A stretch of 64,000 bases of DNA, from NCBI RefSeq assembly GCF_943913405.1, contig NZ_CALTYA010000004.1, forward strand, positions 103,393 to 167,392, given 5' to 3'. This document shows, piece by piece, positions 45,065 to 52,348 of this stretch. This DNA comes from an uncultured Flavobacterium sp. (GTDB lineage: Bacteria; Bacteroidota; Bacteroidia; Flavobacteriales; Flavobacteriaceae). The translations under genes and the position numbers were made by a program. Below the pieces are notes generated by a model. It had not been told where the DNA came from. It did no database searches and saw only the letters and a program-made list of their open reading frames with translations. Numbering within the stretch: the stretch's first letter is position 1; every line of letters starts with the position of its first letter.

Positions 45065-45089
45065 ACAAATGCTATGATTTGTATATATT

Positions 45090-46880
45090 TTATTGTTTTA
45101 CAACTTTATAATTTTCTGTTTTCCCGCCTGAATTTATTCTTACGATGTACATTCCTGCAGGTTGATTTTCAAGACTCAAGGCTATTTTTCCAGAAACAAC
45201 TTGATGCGTTCCATTTAAAATCAATTGGCCGTGGATATTGTAAACTTCAACATTTAATTCACTTTCAGAATTTGGAAGAGCTAATTCAAAATTTCCCTTC
45301 GTAGGATTTGGATAAAGCACAATCGCAGGCACTTTTGAAGTGATTACAGAAAGCGGCATTTCTTCTGGAGCTCCCGGACCAACATCAGAGATTCCCACCG
45401 GAAAATAAGTAACTAACTCAGTACTGAAATGATCAGCGCCGGCGTTGCTCAATGCTGGCCTAGATTGACCATCGATATCTTCAGTCAATGTCAAAGCTGG
45501 AATTCCGTTTGCAATTACTGGCGAAGTTGCTGTTGCTTTCCAAATTGTGCCGCTTAAAGCTAAATTCGGATTCTGAACTAAAACTTCATTTGCCGTAAAA
45601 GCCGGACCTCCCGTAACAATTTGGGCAGAACCCGTCGCATACATTATATTATTTGACCAAGTTACCGCGCCTTGTTGGTTAGCATAAATCTTAACCAGAT
45701 TATTTTGCGAACCGACAACGATGTTATTTGCAATCTTGATGTCTGCTAATTTTTTATTATAAGAACCGTCTGCTTTTGGATACCCGATTTCAATTCCGTA
45801 GGCATTATTTACCAAAGTATTGTAGGCAATCGTGATTCTTTCGCCTCTATAATGAAGGCTTGTATTTGTGCTTTGCCCAGTGATGACTTCGCCTTGTGTT
45901 AACGTAATTGGCGCGTCCCAAACTGTTCCTTGCAGGCCTTCCATATAATTATTTACAATCACGTGGTCGGTTCCATAGGCCCTGATTCCGCCTGTGTAAA
46001 TCGGCTGTGTTTCAATCATTCCGTTTGGTTTTCCACCTCCGAAGAAATAATTTCCTTCGACTCTGCTTCTGTTTCCTTGGCGGAGCGTCAGTGTTCCATG
46101 ATTTCTGTTGAACGTATTGTGCCTGATCAGGTTGTCGTTTGATTTTACTGAAACAATTTCCGGATCTCCGTCGCATTCTTCAAATAAATTAAATTCTACA
46201 GTTGTGAAACCGCTTGAATTGCACAATTGGCTGTTTCCAATTCTGATCGATTCTTTTTCATTGACAGCTCTCGGCGAATTATTGTAAAAATAATTATGGT
46301 CGATTCTGTCATATTGTGATTGATGTCCGATAGTCCTGTCTTGGCTGTAAGTTCCGTCAATAGTGATAAAATTTCCTCCGGTGAACTTATTTTTGAATGT
46401 ATTATGGTCGATTCTGTTGTGGTGGCTTAGAAATTGGAATGTATAATCATCAAAAGTTCCTACAACTACAATCCATTTTATGGCAACCGGCGTATCCAAT
46501 TCAAAAACATTTCTTGTGATTCTGATGTTGTTGCACGCTTCTAATTTGATCAATGTGTTGCTTCCCGTACAATCGAAAACAAATCCTTCAAAATTCACGA
46601 ATGCTGATTTTTTCATCGTAAATCTAGAATCTCCTGTCAAAGTAACACCCCCGACAGTTTCGGCTTTAATCGTAATTGGATTTGCAACCGTTCCTGATTT
46701 TGTGGTAACGCTTGCATAAAAATCAGCATACGTTCCGTTTCTCACAATAATTGTCGATCCAGGAACTGCAGCGTTTATTGCTGTCTGTAACGTCTGTCTC
46801 GTGTTGACATAGGTCTGCGCCTGCAAACTCACCCCAAAAAAAACCAATGCTGCTATTCTAAAAAAGTATTTTACATTCAT
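45090..46880 (-). CDS. PL6 alginate lyase with T9SS sorting domain
   Basis: A 596-residue protein: signal peptide (ending LQAQ), one beta-helix domain (about 24-490) and a type A T9SS sorting domain (IVLYPNPTKGNFELALPN, ending ENYKVVKQ). Lys246 (IVSVKSN) and Arg267 (LTLRQGN) are again 21 residues apart, and Glu241 is placed for calcium. It is smaller than the other PL6 and is exported to the outside or surface, so it probably makes the first cuts that feed SusC/SusD. It is flanked by two copies of the 33-bp element and may have its own promoter. Confidence 0.92.
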   Translation of the reverse strand: MNVKYFFRIAALVFFGVSLQAQTYVNTRQTLQTAINAAVPGSTIIVRNGTYADFYASVTTKSGTVANPITIKAETVGGVTLTGDSRFTMKKSAFVNFEGFVFDCTGSNTLIKLEACNNIRITRNVFELDTPVAIKWIVVVGTFDDYTFQFLSHHNRIDHNTFKNKFTGGNFITIDGTYSQDRTIGHQSQYDRIDHNYFYNNSPRAVNEKESIRIGNSQLCNSSGFTTVEFNLFEECDGDPEIVSVKSNDNLIRHNTFNRNHGTLTLRQGNRSRVEGNYFFGGGKPNGMIETQPIYTGGIRAYGTDHVIVNNYMEGLQGTVWDAPITLTQGEVITGQSTNTSLHYRGERITIAYNTLVNNAYGIEIGYPKADGSYNKKLADIKIANNIVVGSQNNLVKIYANQQGAVTWSNNIMYATGSAQIVTGGPAFTANEVLVQNPNLALSGTIWKATATSPVIANGIPALTLTEDIDGQSRPALSNAGADHFSTELVTYFPVGISDVGPGAPEEMPLSVITSKVPAIVLYPNPTKGNFELALPNSESELNVEVYNIHGQLILNGTHQVVSGKIALSLENQPAGMYIVRINSGGKTENYKVVKQ

Positions 46881-46921
46881 AAACTAACATTTAAAAGATT
46901 GCTCAAAATTTTAAAAATTTA

Positions 46922-46984
46922 CACTTCCCCAAGCGATGCAACTTTACACAATGGTAATAACCGTCTATTTTCCTCTTAAAAAGG
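46922..46984. repeat. Three-copy intergenic element, copy 2
   Basis: Identical to copy 1 over 33 bp, with a similar tail (ATAACCGTC, then TTTTCCTCTTAAAAAGGA). It fills the gap between the PL6 start (46880) and the GntR stop (46986). On the minus strand TAGACGG, 18 bases on, TAAAGTTG would be a promoter for PL6. Confidence 0.7.
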
Positions 46985-46985
46985 A

Positions 46986-47717
46986 CTAAAAGATATTCTC
47001 GTTTATATTGGCGAGCGTCTCTGTTTTATTGCAGTATTCATATAATGTCTTGAAATGAAACTGCAATTCTCTTTTTGCTTTCTCTGGATTTTTCTCTTTT
47101 ATGGCGTCAAAAATCTGCTGGTGTTCGATCAAATTATCTCCTGTCATCGATTTTTTGCAGACATGGTATTTTTCAAAATTGGCAATAATTTCTGGCGTAA
47201 TAATCAGCATCAGCGTATTCAAAACCGGATTACCGCTCGCTTCAGAAATTTTCAAATGAAACATAAGGTCTTCTTCCACTGCGTCTTCATTGTTTTCTAC
47301 TTTCAAGCGATACGCTTCAAGTGCTTCTTCAATATTTTCAAGATGCACTTCAGTTCTTCTTTCTGCCGCCAAAGCCACAACCTGCATTTCAAGCATGATT
47401 CTGCTTTCAACCAAAGATTTAAAATCTGGTTTTTTCAATTGCAGAATATCGGTGATCATGCCGCTTAGCGCCGGAACGCCCATGTTTGCTACTACGGTTC
47501 CGCTTTGTGGTAAAGTTTTTAGCAATCCATAAAACTCTAGTTTTTGAATTACTTCTCTTACGTTTCCACGGCTTACTCCAAATTCTTCTGAAAGCTTTCT
47601 TTCAGACGGAAGCCTGTCGCCAGGTTTTAGCTTATTTGAAGTAATTAAATCTCTTATTTTCTTGATGATTTCTTCTTCTTCCGAAGATTTAAATCCATTT
47701 AAACCAAACTCTTGCAT
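46986..47717 (-). CDS. FadR-subfamily GntR regulator of the alginate genes
   Basis: A 243-residue regulator: winged helix-turn-helix at about 12-80 (GDRLPSERKLSEEFGVSRGNVREVIQKLEFYGLL) and a helical FCD ligand domain (about 95-230) with the metal-type residues in DLMFHLKISEASGNPVL and the final IFDAIKEKNPEKAKRELQFHF. FCD regulators usually bind small acids. Here a pathway acid such as KDG or DEH is the likely inducer. A 12-bp palindrome, TTGGTTGACCAA, overlaps its own -7 box, which suggests autorepression; a second copy precedes the esterase gene. Confidence 0.87.
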   Translation of the reverse strand: MQEFGLNGFKSSEEEEIIKKIRDLITSNKLKPGDRLPSERKLSEEFGVSRGNVREVIQKLEFYGLLKTLPQSGTVVANMGVPALSGMITDILQLKKPDFKSLVESRIMLEMQVVALAAERRTEVHLENIEEALEAYRLKVENNEDAVEEDLMFHLKISEASGNPVLNTLMLIITPEIIANFEKYHVCKKSMTGDNLIEHQQIFDAIKEKNPEKAKRELQFHFKTLYEYCNKTETLANINENIF

Positions 47718-47729
47718 TTTCTATTAAAA

Positions 47730-47741
47730 TTGGTTGACCAA
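47730..47741. promoter_or_regulatory. Candidate GntR operator at the regulator's promoter
   Basis: TTGGT-TG-ACCAA is a perfect 12-bp palindrome and fits the TNGTNNNACNA idea of FadR-type operators. It lies 13 bases before the gntR start codon and shares bases with the -7 box. The same palindrome recurs at 48276-48287. Confidence 0.65.
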
Positions 47742-47768
47742 ATATACGCTTTTTTTTATATCAACAAA
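47739..47768 (-). promoter_or_regulatory. Promoter of the GntR regulator
   Basis: On the minus strand TTTG (complement at 47765-47768), 18 bases, TATATTTG (complement at 47739-47746): a full match to the Bacteroidota TTTG/TAnnTTTG promoter. The -7 box runs into the operator palindrome. Confidence 0.7.
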
Positions 47769-48043
47769 TAATTCGATATTTTTTTCATATAATTAAATTT
47801 TATGCCAAAATATCTAATTATTATTTAATTAATTGGCTATTTATTGCATTTGATTTTTCAAAACACAACCATTTAACAATTTCGCTATAACGTTTTCGCC
47901 AATGCAATTTTAATTTTTAGATAGAAAAACAGCTAATTCGTACTTCATTATTAACTCACTCTTCACACATTGTTTCATTTAATTGCTTATTTTTGTTTTA
48001 AGGACAGATTTATGCTACATTCTATAACGTAAAAAAGCTCAAC

Positions 48044-48077
48044 CACTTCCCAAAAGCGATGCAACTTTGCATAATGG
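48044..48077. repeat. Three-copy intergenic element, copy 3 (diverged)
   Basis: 34 bp with AAGCGATGCAACTTT identical to the other copies but changes on both sides (CCCAAAAG for CCCCAAG; GCATAATGG for ACACAATGG). It lies in the middle of the 614-bp gap between gntR and the esterase gene. On the plus strand it is followed after 18 bp by a strong terminator, leaving room for a very short transcript. Confidence 0.6.
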
Positions 48078-48095
48078 ATGTAAAAAATAGGCCTT

Positions 48096-48131
48096 AAAGG
48101 AGTTTTTCACAACGTGAGAACTCCTTTTTTT
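48096..48131 (+). terminator. Strong intrinsic terminator in the gntR-esterase gap
   Basis: AAAGGAGTT pairs with AACTCCTTT (9 bp), with an inner CAC/GTG stem and a run of T (seven from 48125). It points along the plus strand although no plus-strand gene lies upstream, so it must end a short RNA starting in the gap or block stray transcription into the esterase promoter. Confidence 0.75.
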
Positions 48132-48274
48132 ATGCTCTTTATCAAAATTTACCCGAAAACAATCTTGAAAAGCAATCTGTTAATTACTCATTATTACATT
48201 TATTATAGAAACCTATATTAATTACACATCTGGCAATTATTTTTAGTTAAAATTATAAATATCTCAAAACTATT

Positions 48275-48306
48275 TTTGGTCAACCAATTTTAATTACATA
48301 GTTTAG
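48275..48306 (+). promoter_or_regulatory. Promoter and overlapping GntR operator before the acetylesterase
   Basis: TTTG at 48275-48278, 20 bases, TAGTTTAG at 48299-48306 (7/8 match). The palindrome TTGGT-CA-ACCAA at 48276-48287 covers the -33 half. The start codon is 26 bases downstream. This would place the esterase under the same regulator as the alginate genes. Confidence 0.55.
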
Positions 48307-48331
48307 CCCCACTTTTCAAATTCAAATTCTC

Positions 48332-50236
48332 ATGAAAAAAATAATTCCAATACTTTTTCTATTGTTTACAGGCTTTTCTTTCGCTAAAGCCACGCTTCCG
48401 AAGTTTTTCTCTGATCATATGGTTTTGCAACGCGACGCTGTGATCACAGTTTATGGCTGGAGCGAATCTGGAAAAACGGTAAAAGTCAATTTTAATAATC
48501 TAAATAAGGAAGCCAAAACCAATTCAAACGGAGAATGGAGCGTTGATTTTCCTGCAATGAAAGCTGGCGGACCTTATGAAATGAAAATTTCTGAAGACAA
48601 TACGATTACGTTTAAAGATGTTTATGTTGGCGATGTCTGGTTCTGTTCTGGCCAGTCAAATATGGGCTGGAAATTAGAAGATGCTCGAAACGGAAAAGAA
48701 GAATTGGCAAAAGCGAGTTACGAAAAAATCAAATTATTACAAGTTTCAAGAACAATGGCCGGAACGCCACAAAAAGATATTGAAAAAGGAACTTGGCTGA
48801 CTTGTTCTCCAGAAAGTGGCGAAGGTTTTTCAGCCGTTGCTTATTTCTTCGGAAGAGAATTATTCCAAAAATACAATGTGCCAATCGGATTGATAAATTC
48901 TTCTTGGGGAGGCACAAATATTGAAGCCTGGATGAGTGAAGATTTAATGGGAAAACATGCTTCTGCAAAGAAAGTAGTTGATGAAATGAAAACTATGGAT
49001 TTTGGAAACCTGATGAATGTCTATAAAAAAGAATTCAAAGCTTGGGAGAAAAAAGCCGATGATTTGGATTTAGGAAACAAAGAAAAATGGTTTGAAAAAG
49101 ACTACAATACTTCTTCTTGGAAACCGATCAATCTTCCTGTTTATTGGAGCAAGGCAAAAGTAACTCCGAATGATGGCGTGATTTGGGTAACGAGATCATT
49201 TGATTTGACACAAAAAGATTTGGCAAAAGGCGAGCTTTCTCTAGCAATTGGCCGTGTTGACAACGAAGATGTAACTTATATTAATGGAAATAAAGTTGGC
49301 GAAAGCGATCAAAAAGACTTGGATAGAGTTTATAAAGCAGATAAAAAAAACTTTGTAGTTGGAAAAAATATCATTACGATTCGTGTAAAAAATACAGGTG
49401 ATATCGGCGGATTTAGAGGCGATGAAAATTCATTATATTTAGAAACTGCTTCACAAAAATTATCGCTTGCAGGTGAATGGAAATACGAAGCAGGAACAAA
49501 AGATATCGAGGAAGTGCCGGTTCGCCAGCATCCTACAAAATATCCGACTTCGCTTTATAACGGAATGGTGACGCCTTTCTTCGGCATAAAAATCAAGGGA
49601 ATTATCTGGTACCAAGCCGAAGCGAATTCTAAAAATGCAAAAGAATATGCTGATTTGTTCAAAGGAATGATTAGCGACTGGAGAAAAAATTGGAAATCTG
49701 ACGTGCCTTTTATCTTCGCACAGCTTCCAAATTATGACAACCAAAACAACCGATGGATTACGCTTCGCGAGTCACAAAATAAAGCCTTGGAATTGAAAAA
49801 CACAGGAATGGCAGTTTTGATTGACGTTGGAGAAAATGATAATATTCATCCGATTCACAAACAAATTGTTGGAAAAAGAATGGCTTTGATTGCAGAAAAT
49901 ATTGCTTACGGAGAAAAAAATCCTGCAACTGCGCCAACTTACGCCAACATGAAAATAGAAGGAAATGCGGTAACAGTGAATTTTACCAACGGAACTTTCG
50001 CAAAAGAAACTCAAAAATCCATTTCAGGATTTATGGTTGCGGGAAGCGACAAAAAATTTCATCCGGCAAATGCAACTTTGCAAAGCGATATGAAAACAAT
50101 AAAAGTCAGCAGTCCTGAAGTTACAAATCCAATTGCTGTCCGTTATTTATGGGCAGACGCGCCAGGAGAAGTGATGCTTTACAACCAAGATGGTTTGGCA
50201 ACTCCCCCATTCAGAAGCGATGATTGGCAAAAATAA
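48332..50236 (+). CDS. SASA-family acetylesterase, possible alginate deacetylase
   Basis: A 634-residue secreted protein with a signal peptide (ending SFAKA). It has the sialate-O-acetylesterase layout: N-terminal beta domain, then FCSGQSNMGW with nucleophile Ser109 (GQSNM at 107-111), an inserted galactose-binding-like domain (about 245-380), GIIWYQAEANS and the late DxxH-type segment NDNIHPIHKQ. Family members remove acetyl groups from sialic acids or other sugars. No sialic-acid genes are nearby; the operator-like site and the locus suggest O-acetylated alginate, a bacterial polymer, as substrate. That substrate is inference. Confidence 0.82.
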   Translation: MKKIIPILFLLFTGFSFAKATLPKFFSDHMVLQRDAVITVYGWSESGKTVKVNFNNLNKEAKTNSNGEWSVDFPAMKAGGPYEMKISEDNTITFKDVYVGDVWFCSGQSNMGWKLEDARNGKEELAKASYEKIKLLQVSRTMAGTPQKDIEKGTWLTCSPESGEGFSAVAYFFGRELFQKYNVPIGLINSSWGGTNIEAWMSEDLMGKHASAKKVVDEMKTMDFGNLMNVYKKEFKAWEKKADDLDLGNKEKWFEKDYNTSSWKPINLPVYWSKAKVTPNDGVIWVTRSFDLTQKDLAKGELSLAIGRVDNEDVTYINGNKVGESDQKDLDRVYKADKKNFVVGKNIITIRVKNTGDIGGFRGDENSLYLETASQKLSLAGEWKYEAGTKDIEEVPVRQHPTKYPTSLYNGMVTPFFGIKIKGIIWYQAEANSKNAKEYADLFKGMISDWRKNWKSDVPFIFAQLPNYDNQNNRWITLRESQNKALELKNTGMAVLIDVGENDNIHPIHKQIVGKRMALIAENIAYGEKNPATAPTYANMKIEGNAVTVNFTNGTFAKETQKSISGFMVAGSDKKFHPANATLQSDMKTIKVSSPEVTNPIAVRYLWADAPGEVMLYNQDGLATPPFRSDDWQK

Positions 50237-50275
50237 AAGTAGTTTGATTTAAGTTTAGTTATAGTTATTTGCAAC

Positions 50276-50308
50276 AAACCCGTGAAGAAATTTGCGGGTT
50301 TATTTTTT
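50276..50308. terminator. Terminator between convergent esterase and ruvC
   Basis: AAACCCG pairs with CGGGTTT (7 bp) over a 12-base loop, followed by ATTTTTT on the plus strand. Its right arm overlaps the ruvC stop region. Confidence 0.7.
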
Positions 50309-50854
50309 CACGCGATCCTCATTTTGCTTCACAAAAGCATCCCAACCCGAATAACTTTTAGTTCCCACGACTTTTCCAGAGTTGAAGAAATGGCAAACTG
50401 CGGCTGCCAAACCATCCGTACTATCTAAATTCTTCGGAAGTTCTTTTAATCCGAGCAATTGCTGGAGCATTTTTGCAACTTGTTCTTTTGTAGCATTTCC
50501 GTTTCCGGTAATTGCCATTTTGATTTTTTTGGGCTCATATTCTGTAATCGGAATTTGTCGTGAAAGTCCCGCCGCCATTGCAACTCCTTGAGCTCTTCCG
50601 AGTTTCAGCATTGACTGCACATTTTTCCCAAAGAAAGGTGCTTCAATCGCAATTTCATCTGGATGATGCGTGTCAATCAGCTCAATCGTTCGCTCAAAAA
50701 TCACTTTCAGCTTCATGTAATGGTCGTCATATTTGTTCAGAATCAGTTCGTTTAGTTGAACAAATTCCATTTTTTTATTGACAACTTTAATCAGCCCAAA
50801 ACCCATAATCGTGGTTCCAGGGTCAATTCCTAAAATGATGCGTTCGTTTGACAT
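50300..50854 (-). CDS. ruvC: Holliday junction resolvase RuvC
   Basis: A 184-residue endonuclease that cuts four-way junctions with RuvAB. Catalytic acids are Asp11 (LGIDPGTT), Glu71 (IAIEAPFFGKN), Asp143/Asp146 and His154 region (NLDSTDGLAAAVCHFF). The KxxxxGxGxAxKxQV-type segment KMAITGNGNATKEQV is intact. Length is normal. It stands alone, with a 90-bp gap to the kinase gene. Confidence 0.95.
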   Translation of the reverse strand: MSNERIILGIDPGTTIMGFGLIKVVNKKMEFVQLNELILNKYDDHYMKLKVIFERTIELIDTHHPDEIAIEAPFFGKNVQSMLKLGRAQGVAMAAGLSRQIPITEYEPKKIKMAITGNGNATKEQVAKMLQQLLGLKELPKNLDSTDGLAAAVCHFFNSGKVVGTKSYSGWDAFVKQNEDRVKK

Positions 50855-50944
50855 ATGTTGACGCGAAGAAATCGCTTTTTGCAGTTAAAATTTTGGCGAA
50901 GCCACTATGGCAAATATATTACAATTTAAAAGATAGATTTAAAA

Positions 50945-52270
50945 TTATTCCATCAGGCAAATCGTGAAATGCGTTTTATCTTCTTCAGAAACATAATTGA
51001 GATAACCGCCATGGGCTTCAATTATATTTTTTGAAAGCGTCAAACCGATTCCTGCACCATCTTTTCTTGTAGTAAAAAAAGGAAGAAAAATTTTGTCTTC
51101 TATGGCGGCATCAATTCCGTTTCCTGAGTCAGAAATAGTGATATAGATGCGCTTATTTTTTACTTCCGAAGAAATCTCAATATGTTTTTCTGCCTTTCCT
51201 TCCACAGCATACATACTGTTTGTCAAGAGATTGATCAGCACTTGTTCAATTTGATTTTTATCCACAGAAAGCCAGCGATTGAAGGAAATTATATTATTTA
51301 CTGTAATATTTTGTTGCTTGAAAAGCGGATTCATAATCTTCAAGGCGCTCTCCAAAAGTATTTCCAAAGAAATTTTTTCTTTATTTGGAGACGGAAGCAT
51401 CGCCAATTTTCGATAGCTTTCAACGAATTCCTTAAGATGATCGCTTCGATGGATAATTGCCGAAACGCTGTCGCGAATATCTTCCACATCTTCTTTTGAA
51501 AGACTTTCCTGCTGCATCATTTCGTTCAGATTTTGCGTCAGCGAACGAATTGGCGTAATCGAATTCATCAGTTCGTGCGAAATCACTTTCATCAAATTAA
51601 TCCACGCTTCTTTTTCTTTTTTCTCAATTACTTTTTGAATAGAATCCAGCAAAATGATATAATATTCTTTATCGTAAGCCTTTGTATTTGAAGCCTGCAA
51701 AATAAAAGTCTGCAAATCTTGTTTCTCTATCCGAATTTGGATAGAAGTCTTGATTTCTTCAAAATTTCTTTCTTCGACAATGGCGCAAAGTGAAGGCAAT
51801 TGTCTCTTCAGATAGCTCCATTTTGATACTTTTGGCACCTGAAAATGCTCAGAAAAATAATTATTCATCAAGAAGATATTCCAGTCATTTTGCTCTTTTT
51901 CTAAAATCAGAACGCCTGTTTCTATGTTATTTAAAATTGACCTATAAATCAAATCTTTTGAAACCTGTTCGTTTTGCTTCTCTTTTAAGTTGTCATAAAG
52001 CTTAAAAAGTGTCTTATAATTTTCAAAGGAAGAATGTTTTGAAAAATCAGATGTAAAATCATTATTCAGAATTGCTTTTATCGTTCTGTCATAGAAAAGA
52101 AAAATATTTTTGATGTAAAAATAAATTTCTGCGATTAAGAAAATCGTAATCAAACTACAAAAAAAAGCACTGTAAATCAAATTATTATGAATCAAAAAGA
52201 CGCAGCACGATATTCCTGTCAAGATGAAAAGAATTCTGAAAAATATGGTATTGTAATGTTTTTTTGTCAT
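50945..52270 (-). CDS. Membrane sensor histidine kinase (NtrY/AtoS type)
   Basis: A 441-residue kinase. Two membrane helices (about 10-26 and 31-52) with almost no periplasmic loop, a PAS-like region (about 105-215), then HisKA with His232 in ISHELMNSITPI and HATPase with N box DKNQIEQVLINLLTNSMYA, DSGNGI at 381-386 and GAGIGLTLSKNII. The near-absence of a periplasmic part suggests it senses the membrane or a cytoplasmic signal. It is the partner of the sigma-54 regulator encoded next upstream. Confidence 0.9.
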   Translation of the reverse strand: MTKKHYNTIFFRILFILTGISCCVFLIHNNLIYSAFFCSLITIFLIAEIYFYIKNIFLFYDRTIKAILNNDFTSDFSKHSSFENYKTLFKLYDNLKEKQNEQVSKDLIYRSILNNIETGVLILEKEQNDWNIFLMNNYFSEHFQVPKVSKWSYLKRQLPSLCAIVEERNFEEIKTSIQIRIEKQDLQTFILQASNTKAYDKEYYIILLDSIQKVIEKKEKEAWINLMKVISHELMNSITPIRSLTQNLNEMMQQESLSKEDVEDIRDSVSAIIHRSDHLKEFVESYRKLAMLPSPNKEKISLEILLESALKIMNPLFKQQNITVNNIISFNRWLSVDKNQIEQVLINLLTNSMYAVEGKAEKHIEISSEVKNKRIYITISDSGNGIDAAIEDKIFLPFFTTRKDGAGIGLTLSKNIIEAHGGYLNYVSEEDKTHFTICLME

Positions 52271-52279
52271 CCTATTTAG

Positions 52280-52348
52280 TTAAACACAGATTTCACAAAT
52301 TCTCACAGATTACTATCAAAAATAAAATCTGCGAATCTGCGGTAAACT
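52280..52348. repeat. Inverted CACAGATT-type repeat
   Basis: Left part TTAAACACAGATTTCACAAA with a further CACAGATTA, right part AAATCTGCGAATCTGCGGTAAAC, roughly inverted. It occupies most of the gap between regulator and kinase genes. Same style as, but different from, the CGCAAAG elements. Confidence 0.5.

Noticed and set aside
45064..45089. Terminator of the secreted PL6 gene
   Set aside because: ATACAAAT/ATTTGTAT is a perfect stem but AT-only and without a T run on the minus strand, so it is too weak to call.
45002..46984. CRISPR-like direct repeats
   Set aside because: Only two identical 33-bp units 1.9 kb apart and one diverged unit; no spacer pattern and no cas genes.
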